DNA from: DATFLL01 sp035267785
Lineage (GTDB): Bacteria > Pseudomonadota > Gammaproteobacteria > DATFLL01
Direction of reading: 5' to 3'
DNA length: 47,965 nt
Assembly (NCBI GenBank): GCA_035267785.1
Contig: DATFLL010000127.1
Location: 1 to 47,965, forward strand
This document shows, in pieces, positions 15,365-23,438 of the stretch (within the stretch, counting starts at the first letter, position 1; each line of letters opens with the position of its first letter). Both the position numbers and the translations under genes were made by a program. A model generated the notes under the pieces. It ran no database searches, was not told where the DNA came from, and saw only the letters and a program-made list of their open reading frames with translations.

Positions 15365-17269
15365 TCAATCCTCAAGATAGGTGTATCCGGTGAGCCCGGC
15401 CGCCAGCTCGGCCGCGAAGGCGTCCACCTGACCCGCGCCCAGGCTGGCCGCGGCGAGCTTGTCACGGTAGCTGGCCATGAGCTCGTCGGCATCGAAATGG
15501 ACATGGCGAAGGACGGTGTCGACGGTATCGCCCCGGCGCGCCTCGACCAGCCGATGGGTGCCGTCGGCAAGCAGCTCGACGTGAACCGAGTCTGTGTCGC
15601 CGAACAGGTTGTGCATGTCGCCGAGGATCTCCTGGTACGCCCCGGTGAGAAAAATGCCGAGCAGGTAGGGCTCGCCCGGGCGCGTCTCATGCAGCGGCAG
15701 ACTGGTCTCGACGCCCTCGGCGTCGACGTAGTGATCGATGCGCCCGTCCGAGTCGCAGGTAATGTCCTCGAGCACGGCGCGGCGCGTGGGCGCCTCGTCG
15801 AGCCAGTGCAGCGGCATCACCGGGAATATCTGGTCGATGGCCCAGACGTCGGGCAGCGACTGGAACAGCGAAAAATTGCAGAAGTACTTGTCGGCGAGCT
15901 TGTCGTGCAGCTCGTCCAGGACCTCGCGGTGGGCGCGTGCCCCCGGCTGCAGCAGGGCGCGAACGCGCCAGCAGATGGCGAAGTAGAGCTGCTCGGCCAG
16001 CGCGCGGTAGGCCAGGTCGAGCACGCCGTGCACGTACAGGGCCTGCGCCTCGCCGAACCAATACACCGCGTCGTGGTAGGCCTCCAACGCCGAGCGAGAC
16101 GACAGGTCGGTGCGCGCCACGTTGTCCAGGCCGGCGCGCAGATTGGCGATAATCGCCGGTTCGTCTTCCCGGGACGCGGCTATCTGATCGGCATCGGGAC
16201 TGCGTTCGGTGTCGACCACGTCGACGATGAGCATCGCGTGGTGGGCGGTCATGGCACGGCCCGATTCGGTGATGATATGCGGGTGGTCGAGCCCGAGCTC
16301 CTCGCAGACCTCCCACAGCGCGTGCACGACGTTGTTGGCGTACTCGTGTACGCCGTAGTTCATGGAACAGAAGCTGCGCGAGCGCGTGCCCTCATAGTCG
16401 ATGCCCAGTCCGCCGCCGACGTCGACCACCCGGATATCGGCACCGAGGCGGTGCAGCTCGGCGAAGTAACGGGCGCACTCGCGCATGCCGCGCTGGATGT
16501 CCTGGATGTTGGCGATCTGCGAGCCCATGTGGGCATGCAGCAGCTGCAGGGCATCGAGCATCCCCTCCTCGCGCAGGCGTTCGACCGCGCGCAGGATCTG
16601 CGCGGCGGACAAGCCGAACTTGGCCTTCTCGCCGCCGGTGTTCTGCCACTTGCCGGCACCGAGCGAGGCCAGGCGCACGCGCACGCCAACCAGCGGTGCC
16701 ACGCCCATAGCCTTGGCCTCCCGAATCACCAGTTCGAGCTCGGAGAGCTTTTCGACGACGATATAAATGCGATGGCCGAGCTGGCGCCCGATGAGCGCGA
16801 GGCGGATATATTCGCGGTCCTTGTAGCCGTTGCAGACCACGACGCCGCCCTCCTGCGCCACCATGGCCATGACCACCAGCAGCTCCGGCTTACTGCCGGC
16901 CTCCAGGCCGACACCGTCGCCGTTGCCGCGCAGGATCTCCTCGACCACACGGCGCTGCTGGTTGACCTTGATAGGATAGACGGCCGTGTGCTCGCCGCGG
17001 TACCCGTCGGTTTCCATTGCGTGGGCAAAGGCCGCGCGCAGCAGGCGCACCCGGTCGTGCAGTATCCCCGGAAAACGCACCAGCACCGGCGGAGCCAGAC
17101 CGGCGGCGCGCAGCTCGTCGGTCAGTGCGTAGAGGTCGACGCCCGGTTTCGTGGAATCCCGATCGGGACGCACGCGCAGGTGGCCGTCGTCGCCGATATC
17201 GAAATATCCGCCGCCCCAGTGGTGCACGTTGTAGGTCTCGCGCGCGTGGCGTATGGTCCAATCAGACAT
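15365..17269 (-). CDS. speA: Biosynthetic arginine decarboxylase
   Basis: 634 residues, the length of SpeA. It is the PLP enzyme that turns arginine into agmatine, the first step to putrescine. K101 in VYPIKVNQQ is the PLP lysine; GGGLGIDYEGTRS binds the cofactor phosphate; CDSDGRIDHYV supplies the active-site cysteine and aspartate from the partner subunit. The N-terminus (WTIRHARETYNVHHWGGGYFDI) is typical. It is divergent from speE across 207 bp, and the two together point to spermidine synthesis. An agmatinase or agmatine deiminase and SAM decarboxylase are not in the window. Confidence 0.96.
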   Translation of the reverse strand: MSDWTIRHARETYNVHHWGGGYFDIGDDGHLRVRPDRDSTKPGVDLYALTDELRAAGLAPPVLVRFPGILHDRVRLLRAAFAHAMETDGYRGEHTAVYPIKVNQQRRVVEEILRGNGDGVGLEAGSKPELLVVMAMVAQEGGVVVCNGYKDREYIRLALIGRQLGHRIYIVVEKLSELELVIREAKAMGVAPLVGVRVRLASLGAGKWQNTGGEKAKFGLSAAQILRAVERLREEGMLDALQLLHAHMGSQIANIQDIQRGMRECARYFAELHRLGADIRVVDVGGGLGIDYEGTRSRSFCSMNYGVHEYANNVVHALWEVCEELGLDHPHIITESGRAMTAHHAMLIVDVVDTERSPDADQIAASREDEPAIIANLRAGLDNVARTDLSSRSALEAYHDAVYWFGEAQALYVHGVLDLAYRALAEQLYFAICWRVRALLQPGARAHREVLDELHDKLADKYFCNFSLFQSLPDVWAIDQIFPVMPLHWLDEAPTRRAVLEDITCDSDGRIDHYVDAEGVETSLPLHETRPGEPYLLGIFLTGAYQEILGDMHNLFGDTDSVHVELLADGTHRLVEARRGDTVDTVLRHVHFDADELMASYRDKLAAASLGAGQVDAFAAELAAGLTGYTYLED

Positions 17270-17476
17270 CGTTGCATTCCATAAAGGGCGGCGCGGCGCG
17301 CCGGACTGGGCGTCCGCGACTTCGCTTGGCCGGGAGCGGAATTATGGAAGATATCGCCGCCCAAGGAAACCGCGGGCCAAGGCCCGAACCGGGCGGATTC
17401 CGGCTGCGGCTCGGTTGCCCGCCGATACGGGCATCCTGTATCGTTTGCGTTCTTTTTGACCGGGGAGAGACCTGAC
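17270..17476. promoter_or_regulatory. Divergent speA/speE promoter region
   Basis: 207 bp between two start codons. It contains a CGGGCC-AA-GGCCCG hairpin (about 17371-17384) and a nearby GCCCG..CGGGC repeat. Promoter elements cannot be placed with confidence. Confidence 0.45.
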
Positions 17477-18328
17477 ATGGCGCTGGATGAGAATTGGTTT
17501 ACCGAGGTGTGCGCAGAAGGCGGCTCGGCGTTTTCATTCAAGGTCAAGGCCAAGCTGCACGAGGAGCAAAGCCCCTACCAGAGCATCGCCATCTACGAGA
17601 CCGAGAAGTGGGGCAAGCTCATGACCATCGATGGGTTCATCATGCTCACCGAGCGGGACAACTTCATCTACCATGAGATGCTCTCCCATCCGGCGCTTTA
17701 TACGCACCTGCATCCGCGCAACGTGCTGATCATCGGCGGCGGCGATTGCGGCACCCTGCGCGAGGTGCTCAAACATCCGGAAGTCGAACGGGTCCATCAG
17801 GTCGACATCGACGAGCGCGTCACGCGCCTGTCCGAGCAGTACTTCCCGGAGCTGTGCGAGTCCAACGGCGACGCCCGCGCCGAGCTGCATTTCGCCGACG
17901 GCATCCAGTGGGTCAAGGACGCCGAAGCCGGCAGCTACGATGTCATCATCGTCGACAGTACCGACCCTATCGGCCCGGCCGAAGGCCTGTTCCGCGAACC
18001 GTTCTTCCGTGACTGCATCAAGGCGCTTGGCCCGGACGGCATAGTCGTCCAGCAAAGCGAGTCGCCGCTGCTGCACACCAAGCTCATCAAGGCCATGCAC
18101 GACAACATGCGCAATGCCGGCTTTCTGGACGTGCTGACGCTGAACTTCCCCCAGCCGGTCTATCCCTCCGGCTGGTGGTCGGCGACCATGGCCCGGCGCG
18201 ACGCGCCGCTGACCGGGTTTCGTGAAGAGGACGTCATGGAGCGTGAGTTCACCACGCGCTACTACAACCACGGCATCCACAGCGCCTCGATGTGCACGCC
18301 GACCTTCCTCTACGACGCGCTGCTCTAG
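17477..18328 (+). CDS. speE: Spermidine synthase
   Basis: 283 residues. An aminopropyltransferase that joins decarboxylated SAM and putrescine. ATG at 17477 was chosen for its GGAGAG upstream. Seen: the N-terminal beta domain (WFTEVCAEGGSAFSFKVKAKLHEEQSPYQSI), the MTIDGFIMLTERDNFIYHEML stretch, the cofactor loop GGGDCGTLREVLKH, and the catalytic aspartate in IIVDSTDPIGPAEGLF. The cofactor loop has Cys where GGGDGG is usual. The C-terminal YYNHGIHSASMCTPTFL is normal. It is divergent from speA. Confidence 0.95.
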   Translation: MALDENWFTEVCAEGGSAFSFKVKAKLHEEQSPYQSIAIYETEKWGKLMTIDGFIMLTERDNFIYHEMLSHPALYTHLHPRNVLIIGGGDCGTLREVLKHPEVERVHQVDIDERVTRLSEQYFPELCESNGDARAELHFADGIQWVKDAEAGSYDVIIVDSTDPIGPAEGLFREPFFRDCIKALGPDGIVVQQSESPLLHTKLIKAMHDNMRNAGFLDVLTLNFPQPVYPSGWWSATMARRDAPLTGFREEDVMEREFTTRYYNHGIHSASMCTPTFLYDALL

Positions 18329-18362
18329 TCCGGCGGCGCGCGCCCACGGAGATCCGGCCCTG

Positions 18363-18854
18363 TCAGTCGCAGTGCGACTCGATGGCGGTCTGAAGGCGCT
18401 TCTCCGCCGCGGCGCGCTCGGCATCGGTCAGTATCCGACGCTGGCCATCGTCGCCCTTCTCATACAGGTAACGCGAGGTTCGGTAGTGCTGCAGCCGTTC
18501 GCGCGCCCGCGTGCAGCGGGCCTGGCGCTCGGCGGCCTTGGCCTGTGCCTGGTGTTCGCGGCGGGCCTTGACCGCGTCGTCCTCTTGCATGGAGCGCAGC
18601 AGCTTTTCCTGGCGTGCGCGCCGCCCCGCGGTCTCGGGATCGGCGGGCGGCTCGGGCCGCAGCTGGACCGGCTTTGCGCTGCCGCCCCCCGGCTGCTCGG
18701 CCGCCTGCTTGTCCCCGTAGTGCACACGGCCCTGCGAGTCGGTCCATTTATAGATGTCGCCCGCATGAGCGGCGGCGCAGCACGCGGCCAGGATACAGGC
18801 CATCAGGCAGGTCTGTACGAGTGCGGCGACACGCGGTGCGAAGACCCGACGCAT
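18363..18854 (-). CDS. DUF4124 domain periplasmic protein
   Basis: 163 residues with a signal peptide (hydrophobic 10-27, cleavage near AHA-GD). The DUF4124 motif DIYKWTDSQGRVHYGDK directly follows, then a long charged, probably helical region rich in Arg, Ala and Gln, ending in CD. Function of the domain is unknown; it is common in gammaproteobacterial envelope proteins. Cys residues near 113 and 162 could form a disulphide. It lies 10 bp downstream of fetB and may be the last gene of that transcript. Confidence 0.8.
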   Translation of the reverse strand: MRRVFAPRVAALVQTCLMACILAACCAAAHAGDIYKWTDSQGRVHYGDKQAAEQPGGGSAKPVQLRPEPPADPETAGRRARQEKLLRSMQEDDAVKARREHQAQAKAAERQARCTRARERLQHYRTSRYLYEKGDDGQRRILTDAERAAAEKRLQTAIESHCD

Positions 18855-18864
18855 GCGCCCCTCC

Positions 18865-19665
18865 CTAGCCGGTGTCCTTGAGCCGGTCCAGGCGCAGGCG
18901 CTGGCGCTCGTCGAACAACCGGCGCGCGCCGAGGCTCACCGCCGCCAGAGTGGCAAACCCCGTTCCGGCCGCGATCATGAACATGATCAGTATCTGGTAT
19001 TTGACCGCCTCGACGGGCGGGCTGCCGGCGAGGATCTGGCCGGTCATCATCCCGGGCAGGCTGATGAGTCCGGCTGCGGCCATGGCGTTCATGATCGGCA
19101 CCAACCCCACCCGCATGGCCTCGCGGCTGAAACCACGCACCGCGACGCGCGCCTCGTGGCCCAGCATCAGCCGCGCCTCGATCGCCGCGCGCTGCTCGCG
19201 CGCCGACAAAGTGAGGCGATCCAGGCCGAGAGCGACCCCATTCATGGTGTTACCGAGCATCATGCCCAGCAGCGGAATGGCGTACTGGGGCTCGTACCAG
19301 GGGTGGTGGGCGATGATGGCGATCAGCGCGAATACGGTCACGCTGAACGACGAGATGAACATCGACAACGTGCCCAGCCCGTAGCCCCAGATGCCGGCAA
19401 AGCGGTAGCGCTGGCGCGCGGTGGCCTCGCGCCCGGCGGCGGCGAGCATGACGAAGGCCATGAGGGCCACCCAGACCAGGGCGACGTTGGCGAACAGTGC
19501 CTTGAGCACCAGGCCGATGAGGGTCAGCTGAATCGCGGTGCGCGCCGCGGCGATGAGCAGACGCCGTTCCACTCCCAGGCGCAGCACGAGCGAGAGCACG
19601 GCCAGGGCGATCACCAGCAGTGCGGCGATGCTCAGATCGAAGGTGCTCAGCTGTTGAATATGCAT
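18865..19665 (-). CDS. fetB: FetB-type ABC transporter permease (iron export family)
   Basis: 266 residues with about six or seven membrane segments. The family signature is clear: RTAIQLTLIGLVLKALF, the MLGNTMNGVALGLDRL loop and PIMNAMAAAGLISLPGMMTGQILAGSPPVEAVKYQILIMFMI. With FetA it forms a half-size transporter (YbbL-YbbM) implicated in iron export and oxidative stress resistance in E. coli. Its start is 2 bp from the fetA stop. Substrate in this organism is inferred from family only. Confidence 0.9.
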   Translation of the reverse strand: MHIQQLSTFDLSIAALLVIALAVLSLVLRLGVERRLLIAAARTAIQLTLIGLVLKALFANVALVWVALMAFVMLAAAGREATARQRYRFAGIWGYGLGTLSMFISSFSVTVFALIAIIAHHPWYEPQYAIPLLGMMLGNTMNGVALGLDRLTLSAREQRAAIEARLMLGHEARVAVRGFSREAMRVGLVPIMNAMAAAGLISLPGMMTGQILAGSPPVEAVKYQILIMFMIAAGTGFATLAAVSLGARRLFDERQRLRLDRLKDTG

Positions 19666-19666
19666 C

Positions 19667-20260
19667 TCAGGCCTCCGTCACGCGGCCCTGGTGTATCTGG
19701 AAGCGTCGGTCGGCGACACGTTCGATCTGGGCCGGGTCGTGCGTCACCCAGAGTATCGGACACGCTCGCTCGCGGCGATACTCATCGAGCAGCGCCTCGA
19801 CCCGGCGCACCGCGGTCGGATCGAGGCTGGCCGTGGGCTCGTCGAGGAGCAGGGCCTGCGGCCCGTTGCAGAGCAGGCGGAGCAGGGCCAGACGCTGACG
19901 CTCGCCGGTGGACAGGCGCGCGACGTCCCAGTCGCCAACGGCAGGCTCGAACCCCAAGGCTTCGAACCACTCCGCGCGAGTGCGGTCGAAATGTTCACCG
20001 ACGGTCTCGCACCACCACGCGCTCTCGGCGGGCAGCAAACCAACCCGCTGGCGCCACGTGTAGGGCCGCATGTCGGTGCAGGGCTCGCCGTCGAGCTCGG
20101 CGCCGCCGGTATGCGGCTCGAGATCGGCCACGGCACGCAGCAGCAGGCTCTTGCCCGCGCCGGAGGCGCCGGACAGGCAAACGCACTCGCCGGGCGCGAT
20201 GTCGAGGTCGACCGGACCCACATGGCGGACCTGAAGGGCTTGCAACGTCAGACGGGGCAG
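19667..20260 (-). CDS. fetA: FetA-type ABC transporter ATP-binding protein
   Basis: About 197 residues. Walker A GASGAGKS, a somewhat degenerate signature LSTGERQRLALLRLL, and Walker B LLLDEPTASLDP. It drives the FetB permease. Start: there is no ATG or GTG in frame. A TTG at 20245 is possible but has no ribosome site; a CTG at 20258-20260 lies exactly 5 nt after GGAGG (20266-20270) and gives the N-terminus PRLTLQALQVRHVGPV, which fills in the first beta strand of the ABC fold. I favour the CTG start. Small for an ABC ATPase but normal for FetA. Confidence 0.88.
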   Translation of the reverse strand: MPRLTLQALQVRHVGPVDLDIAPGECVCLSGASGAGKSLLLRAVADLEPHTGGAELDGEPCTDMRPYTWRQRVGLLPAESAWWCETVGEHFDRTRAEWFEALGFEPAVGDWDVARLSTGERQRLALLRLLCNGPQALLLDEPTASLDPTAVRRVEALLDEYRRERACPILWVTHDPAQIERVADRRFQIHQGRVTEA

Positions 20261-20455
20261 AACAACCTCCGGGGCGTAACCAGCGGGCGACTGGGCAAGC
20301 CATTTCGCCTTGCGCTATGGTGGTGAGACACAATCGCCGTCCGCGCAGCTCGGTGACCGCGGCGGTGTCGACGGCAGTGTAGCACCGCCGGGCGCTCGAC
20401 CAGAACTTGCGCTGCGAATACAGAACAACAGACAACCAAACAGGAGGCTCACGTT

Positions 20456-20692
20456 ATGGCCGATCCCGTCATCGCGCAGAAGGGACCCTATCCTCAAGAG
20501 CTCGCACCGGGCGACTACTGGTGGTGCGCCTGCGGGCGCTCGAAGAACCAGCCCTTCTGCGACGGCTCGCACCAGGGTACGGAGTTCACGCCGGTGAAGT
20601 TCACCGTGAGCGAAGACCGGAAGGTCTGGCTGTGCGGGTGCAAGCACAGCTCCAATGCGCCATTCTGCGACGGCACGCATAACCGGCTTTAA
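20456..20692 (+). CDS. Dual CDGSH iron-sulfur domain protein
   Basis: 78 residues holding two CDGSH [2Fe-2S] sites: C24, C26, C35, H39 (CACGRSKNQPFCDGSH) and C60, C62, C71, H75 (CGCKHSSNAPFCDGTH). Each cluster is bound by three Cys and one His, as in mitoNEET and the two-domain CISD3 (Miner2) group, to which this layout corresponds. Soluble, with no membrane anchor. AGGAGG stands about 8 nt before the ATG. Monocistronic, facing the amtB end. Electron or cluster transfer is the usual proposal; partners are unknown. Confidence 0.92.
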   Translation: MADPVIAQKGPYPQELAPGDYWWCACGRSKNQPFCDGSHQGTEFTPVKFTVSEDRKVWLCGCKHSSNAPFCDGTHNRL

Positions 20693-20712
20693 CCGCCACC
20701 GGGCGCGGCCAT

Positions 20713-20740
20713 AAAAAAAGGGCGCCGGGAGGCGCCCTAA
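20713..20740 (-). terminator. Intrinsic terminator after amtB
   Basis: Stem AGGGCGCC/GGCGCCCT with a TCCC loop, followed on the minus strand by a run of seven T (20713-20719). It stands about 75 bp after the amtB stop. No T-run on the plus side, so it serves the minus strand. Confidence 0.88.
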
Positions 20741-20815
20741 GTGTCGCTAGGAGAGCGAGAATGAAAAAGGTGCGGTCGGTTCCGGCGATCCCTGCCGGCG
20801 CCGACCGCGTGCTGC

Positions 20816-22099
20816 CTACTCCACGCGCTCGCCGTGGAGAGCCAGGTCGAGACCTTCGCGCTCCTGGTCGTCGGAGACGCGCAGCCCGATAACCACGTCC
20901 ACCACCTTGAGGATGATGAAGCTGGCCACCGCGGTGTAGAGGATCGTGGCACCGACGCCGATGATCTGAGTCCACACCTGGCCGGGATTGCCTTCCAGCA
21001 GACCGGCCGTACCGCCAATATCCTTCACCGCAAACACGCCGGTGAGGATGGCGCCGACGATGCCGCCGATGGCGTGCACGCCGAAGGCGTCGAGCGAATC
21101 GTCGTAGCCGAGCATGTTCTTCAGGCTCGTCGCGGCCCAGAAGCAGACCACGCCGGCGACCACGCCGATGGCCAACGCCCCCATGGGGCCGACGAAGCCG
21201 GAGGCCGGGGTGATGGCGACCAGACCGGCCACCGCGCCCGAGGCGATACCCAGTACGCTGGGCTTACCCTTGGACATCCATTCGGCGAACATCCACCCCA
21301 ACGCCGCAGCGGCGGTGGCGACCTGAGTGACGACCATGGCCATACCGGCACGGCCATCGGCAGCCAGCTCAGAGCCGGCGTTGAAGCCGAACCAACCGAC
21401 CCACAGCATCGCAGCACCCATGATGGTCAGGGTCAGGTTGTGCGGAGGCATGGCCTCCTTGCCGTAACCGAGACGCTTGCCCAACACGAGCGCGGCCACC
21501 AGACCGGCCACACCGGCGTTGATGTGCACGACCGTACCGCCGGCGAAATCCAGGATGCCCATGCCGCCGAGCCAGCCGCCCGGACCCCACACCCAGTGAG
21601 TGATGGGCGAGTAGACGACGATGGACCAGATGCCCATGAACCACAGCATCGCCGAGAACTTCATGCGATCGGCAAAAGCGCCGGCAATCAGGGCCGGGGT
21701 GATGATCGCGAAAGTCATCTGGAAGGTCATGAACACTGACTCGGGAATCGTGCCGCTCAGCCCGGAGACGGTCATGTCCTTGAGGAACATCTTGCTCAGG
21801 CCGCCCACGAAAGAGCCGCCCTCGGCAAAGGCCAGGCTGTAGCCGATGACCATCCAGATGATGGTCACCAGTGCCGTGATGGCAAAACTCTGCATCATGG
21901 TGCCCAACACGTTCTTCTTGCGGACCATGCCGCCATAGAACAGGGCCAGACCCGGAATGGTCATGAACAAAACGAGGGCGGTCGAGGTGAGCATCCAGGC
22001 GGTGTCACCCGCGCTCAGTGTCGCGTCCGCCGCGAAGCTCGTGCTGCTTATACCCAGCAGCCCGAACAGGGTCAGTACAATTGAAAGAGATTTTTTCAT
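20816..22099 (-). CDS. amtB: Ammonium transporter
   Basis: 427 residues from ATG at 22099, preceded by AAGGAG. A cleavable signal peptide (LSIVLTLFGLLGISSTSFAAD) is followed by eleven membrane segments. Family marks: DTAWMLTSTALVLFMTIPGLALFYGG, the FNAGSEL stretch, and the paired pore histidines expected in the AGGTVVHINAG and DAFGVHAIGG helices. It conducts ammonium through the inner membrane and is gated by GlnK. glnK lies 10 bp upstream on the same transcript, with torF before it. The C-terminal cytoplasmic tail (DQEREGLDLALHGERVE) is the GlnK-contact region. Confidence 0.96.
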   Translation of the reverse strand: MKKSLSIVLTLFGLLGISSTSFAADATLSAGDTAWMLTSTALVLFMTIPGLALFYGGMVRKKNVLGTMMQSFAITALVTIIWMVIGYSLAFAEGGSFVGGLSKMFLKDMTVSGLSGTIPESVFMTFQMTFAIITPALIAGAFADRMKFSAMLWFMGIWSIVVYSPITHWVWGPGGWLGGMGILDFAGGTVVHINAGVAGLVAALVLGKRLGYGKEAMPPHNLTLTIMGAAMLWVGWFGFNAGSELAADGRAGMAMVVTQVATAAAALGWMFAEWMSKGKPSVLGIASGAVAGLVAITPASGFVGPMGALAIGVVAGVVCFWAATSLKNMLGYDDSLDAFGVHAIGGIVGAILTGVFAVKDIGGTAGLLEGNPGQVWTQIIGVGATILYTAVASFIILKVVDVVIGLRVSDDQEREGLDLALHGERVE

Positions 22100-22109
22100 G
22101 GTCCGCTCC

Positions 22110-22448
22110 TTACAGCGCGTCAGCACCCGATTCGCCTGTGCGAATACGGATTGCTTGCTCGACACCGAAGACGAATATCTTGCCGTCACCAATCTTGCCG
22201 GTATTGGCCGACTTGGTGATGGCCTCGATAACCTGGTCGACCAAGCCGTCGTCCACCACCGCTTCGATCTTCACCTTGGGCAGAAAGTCCACGACGTACT
22301 CGGCGCCGCGATACAGTTCCGTATGCCCCTTTTGCCGCCCGAAGCCCTTGACCTCGGTGACCGTGATGCCCTGCACACCAATCTCGGACAGGGACTCGCG
22401 GACATCGTCGAGCTTGAACGGCTTGATAATTGCCATTACGAGTTTCAT
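22110..22448 (-). CDS. glnK: Nitrogen regulatory PII protein GlnK
   Basis: 112 residues, complete PII trimer subunit. The T-loop carries the uridylylation site Y51 (LYRGAEYVVDFLPK), the B-loop TGKIGDGKIFV is intact, and the C-terminus IRTGESGADAL is typical. It senses 2-oxoglutarate, ATP/ADP and glutamine (by uridylylation) and blocks AmtB when nitrogen is plentiful. GGAGGGG precedes the ATG. It sits between torF and amtB, preceded by a strong hairpin (22471-22496). Confidence 0.96.
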   Translation of the reverse strand: MKLVMAIIKPFKLDDVRESLSEIGVQGITVTEVKGFGRQKGHTELYRGAEYVVDFLPKVKIEAVVDDGLVDQVIEAITKSANTGKIGDGKIFVFGVEQAIRIRTGESGADAL

Positions 22449-22470
22449 GGGATAAACCCCTCCTTAAGAG

Positions 22471-22496
22471 ACGGCCCGCCCGCGGGTGGGCCGTCC
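22471..22496 (-). other. Intercistronic hairpin between torF and glnK
   Basis: GACGGCCC (22471-22478) pairs with GGGCCGTC (22489-22496). No T-run follows on the minus strand, where TTAAGGAGGGG (the glnK ribosome site) comes next. It could be a weak attenuator or a 3' end protecting torF mRNA. Confidence 0.6.
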
Positions 22497-22521
22497 ATCG
22501 ATTAGCTCTTTGTTTCCGCTA

Positions 22522-23187
22522 TTACAGATCGAACGACTTGCCCCAGCTGACAAAATATTTCGGGTCGCTGTCCAGCGGGTCGTCGGTCTTCGACAGGTTG
22601 GTGTCGCTGATGGTGAAAGCAAAGTCGCCCTTGCTCAGGCTCACCGAATAGTCGGTGTAGCTGGGCAGGCCGGCTTTGGCCTCGTCGTCGAACTTCGTGT
22701 GGCCGACGTGCAGGCCCAGGCTCACGTCCTTGGCGACGGGGAAGCTCGCCGCAGCCTCGATGTAGTTCGACTTGGTGCCGAGCTTGGCCCAGTCAGAGGT
22801 GTAGTTGTACTTGACGCTGAAGTTCTTGTAGCTGCCACCCAGTGCCCACTCGGACCAGTTCGCATCGGTCAAGCTCGGGTAGCGGTACTGGATGGCGCTG
22901 ACCGTGTAACCGAAGTCGCCGACCGACCCGTCGAACGCGCCATAGATGTCGAGTTCCTGCGAACCGAACGCCGTGTTGGAGACCCAGGTGCCGACCGACA
23001 GGCCGGACGAATGGGCATAGTCCAGGCCGCCCTGGATGGCGGAACCGTTGTCCGTCTGGGTCAGACCGCGCCAGACATAATTGGACACGACGCCGATGTT
23101 GCCGCTGGCATCGGCCAGGGCGGCGGTGCTCGCCACCATCGAGGCTGCCAGGACCGAGGTCATCGCAATCGTCTTTACCTTGCTCAT
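22522..23187 (-). CDS. TorF family putative porin
   Basis: 221 residues: signal peptide (1-25, cleavage after TAALA) and a beta-barrel body of alternating polar and hydrophobic strands, opening SGNIGVVSNYVWRGLTQTDNGSAIQGGLDY, the family hallmark. Outer-membrane location is expected. GGAGATAG precedes ATG at 23187. Relatives are often found beside glnK-amtB, and here a sigma-54 promoter stands before it, so a role in uptake of nitrogen compounds under limitation is inferred. No channel activity can be shown from sequence. Confidence 0.87.
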   Translation of the reverse strand: MSKVKTIAMTSVLAASMVASTAALADASGNIGVVSNYVWRGLTQTDNGSAIQGGLDYAHSSGLSVGTWVSNTAFGSQELDIYGAFDGSVGDFGYTVSAIQYRYPSLTDANWSEWALGGSYKNFSVKYNYTSDWAKLGTKSNYIEAAASFPVAKDVSLGLHVGHTKFDDEAKAGLPSYTDYSVSLSKGDFAFTISDTNLSKTDDPLDSDPKYFVSWGKSFDL

Positions 23188-23243
23188 CGTTACTATCTCC
23201 GTAGGTACTGTGGGTATGTTTGGTTGTTGACGCCTAGCCTTAG

Positions 23244-23259
23244 TGCACGGGGCGTGCCA
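23244..23259 (-). promoter_or_regulatory. Sigma-54 promoter of torF-glnK-amtB
   Basis: On the minus strand TGGCACGCCCCGTGCA: the -24 element TGGCACG is perfect, the -12 element is GTGCA in place of TTGCA, and GG and GC are exactly 10 bp apart. Transcription should begin near 23233, about 46 nt before torF. Confidence 0.8.
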
Positions 23260-23311
23260 ACCACGTAACCGGCGGAAAGATAAAGAATTTGTTGCCTGCT
23301 GGAGTATGGCC

Positions 23312-23328
23312 TGCACTGTTCGCGTGCG
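23312..23328 (-). promoter_or_regulatory. NtrC-like enhancer site
   Basis: TGCAC, 7 bp, GTGCG: matches the NtrC dyad TGCAC-N7-GTGCA with one mismatch. It is centred about 87 bp upstream of the predicted start of the sigma-54 promoter, a usable distance. Confidence 0.6.
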
Positions 23329-23438
23329 GCTTTGACGGCGTTTAGGGGCACCGCGCACCAAAACGGGGCGCCTTGTGACCAACTGCGCAAAACGCGCTAG
23401 ACTGCCGGTATTGATTAACCGGTATAGACCGTATTGCC

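Noticed and set aside
14570..17284. 904-residue plus-strand frame across speA and the dehydrogenase
   Set aside because: Antisense of recognised genes; composition is that of a reverse-frame shadow.
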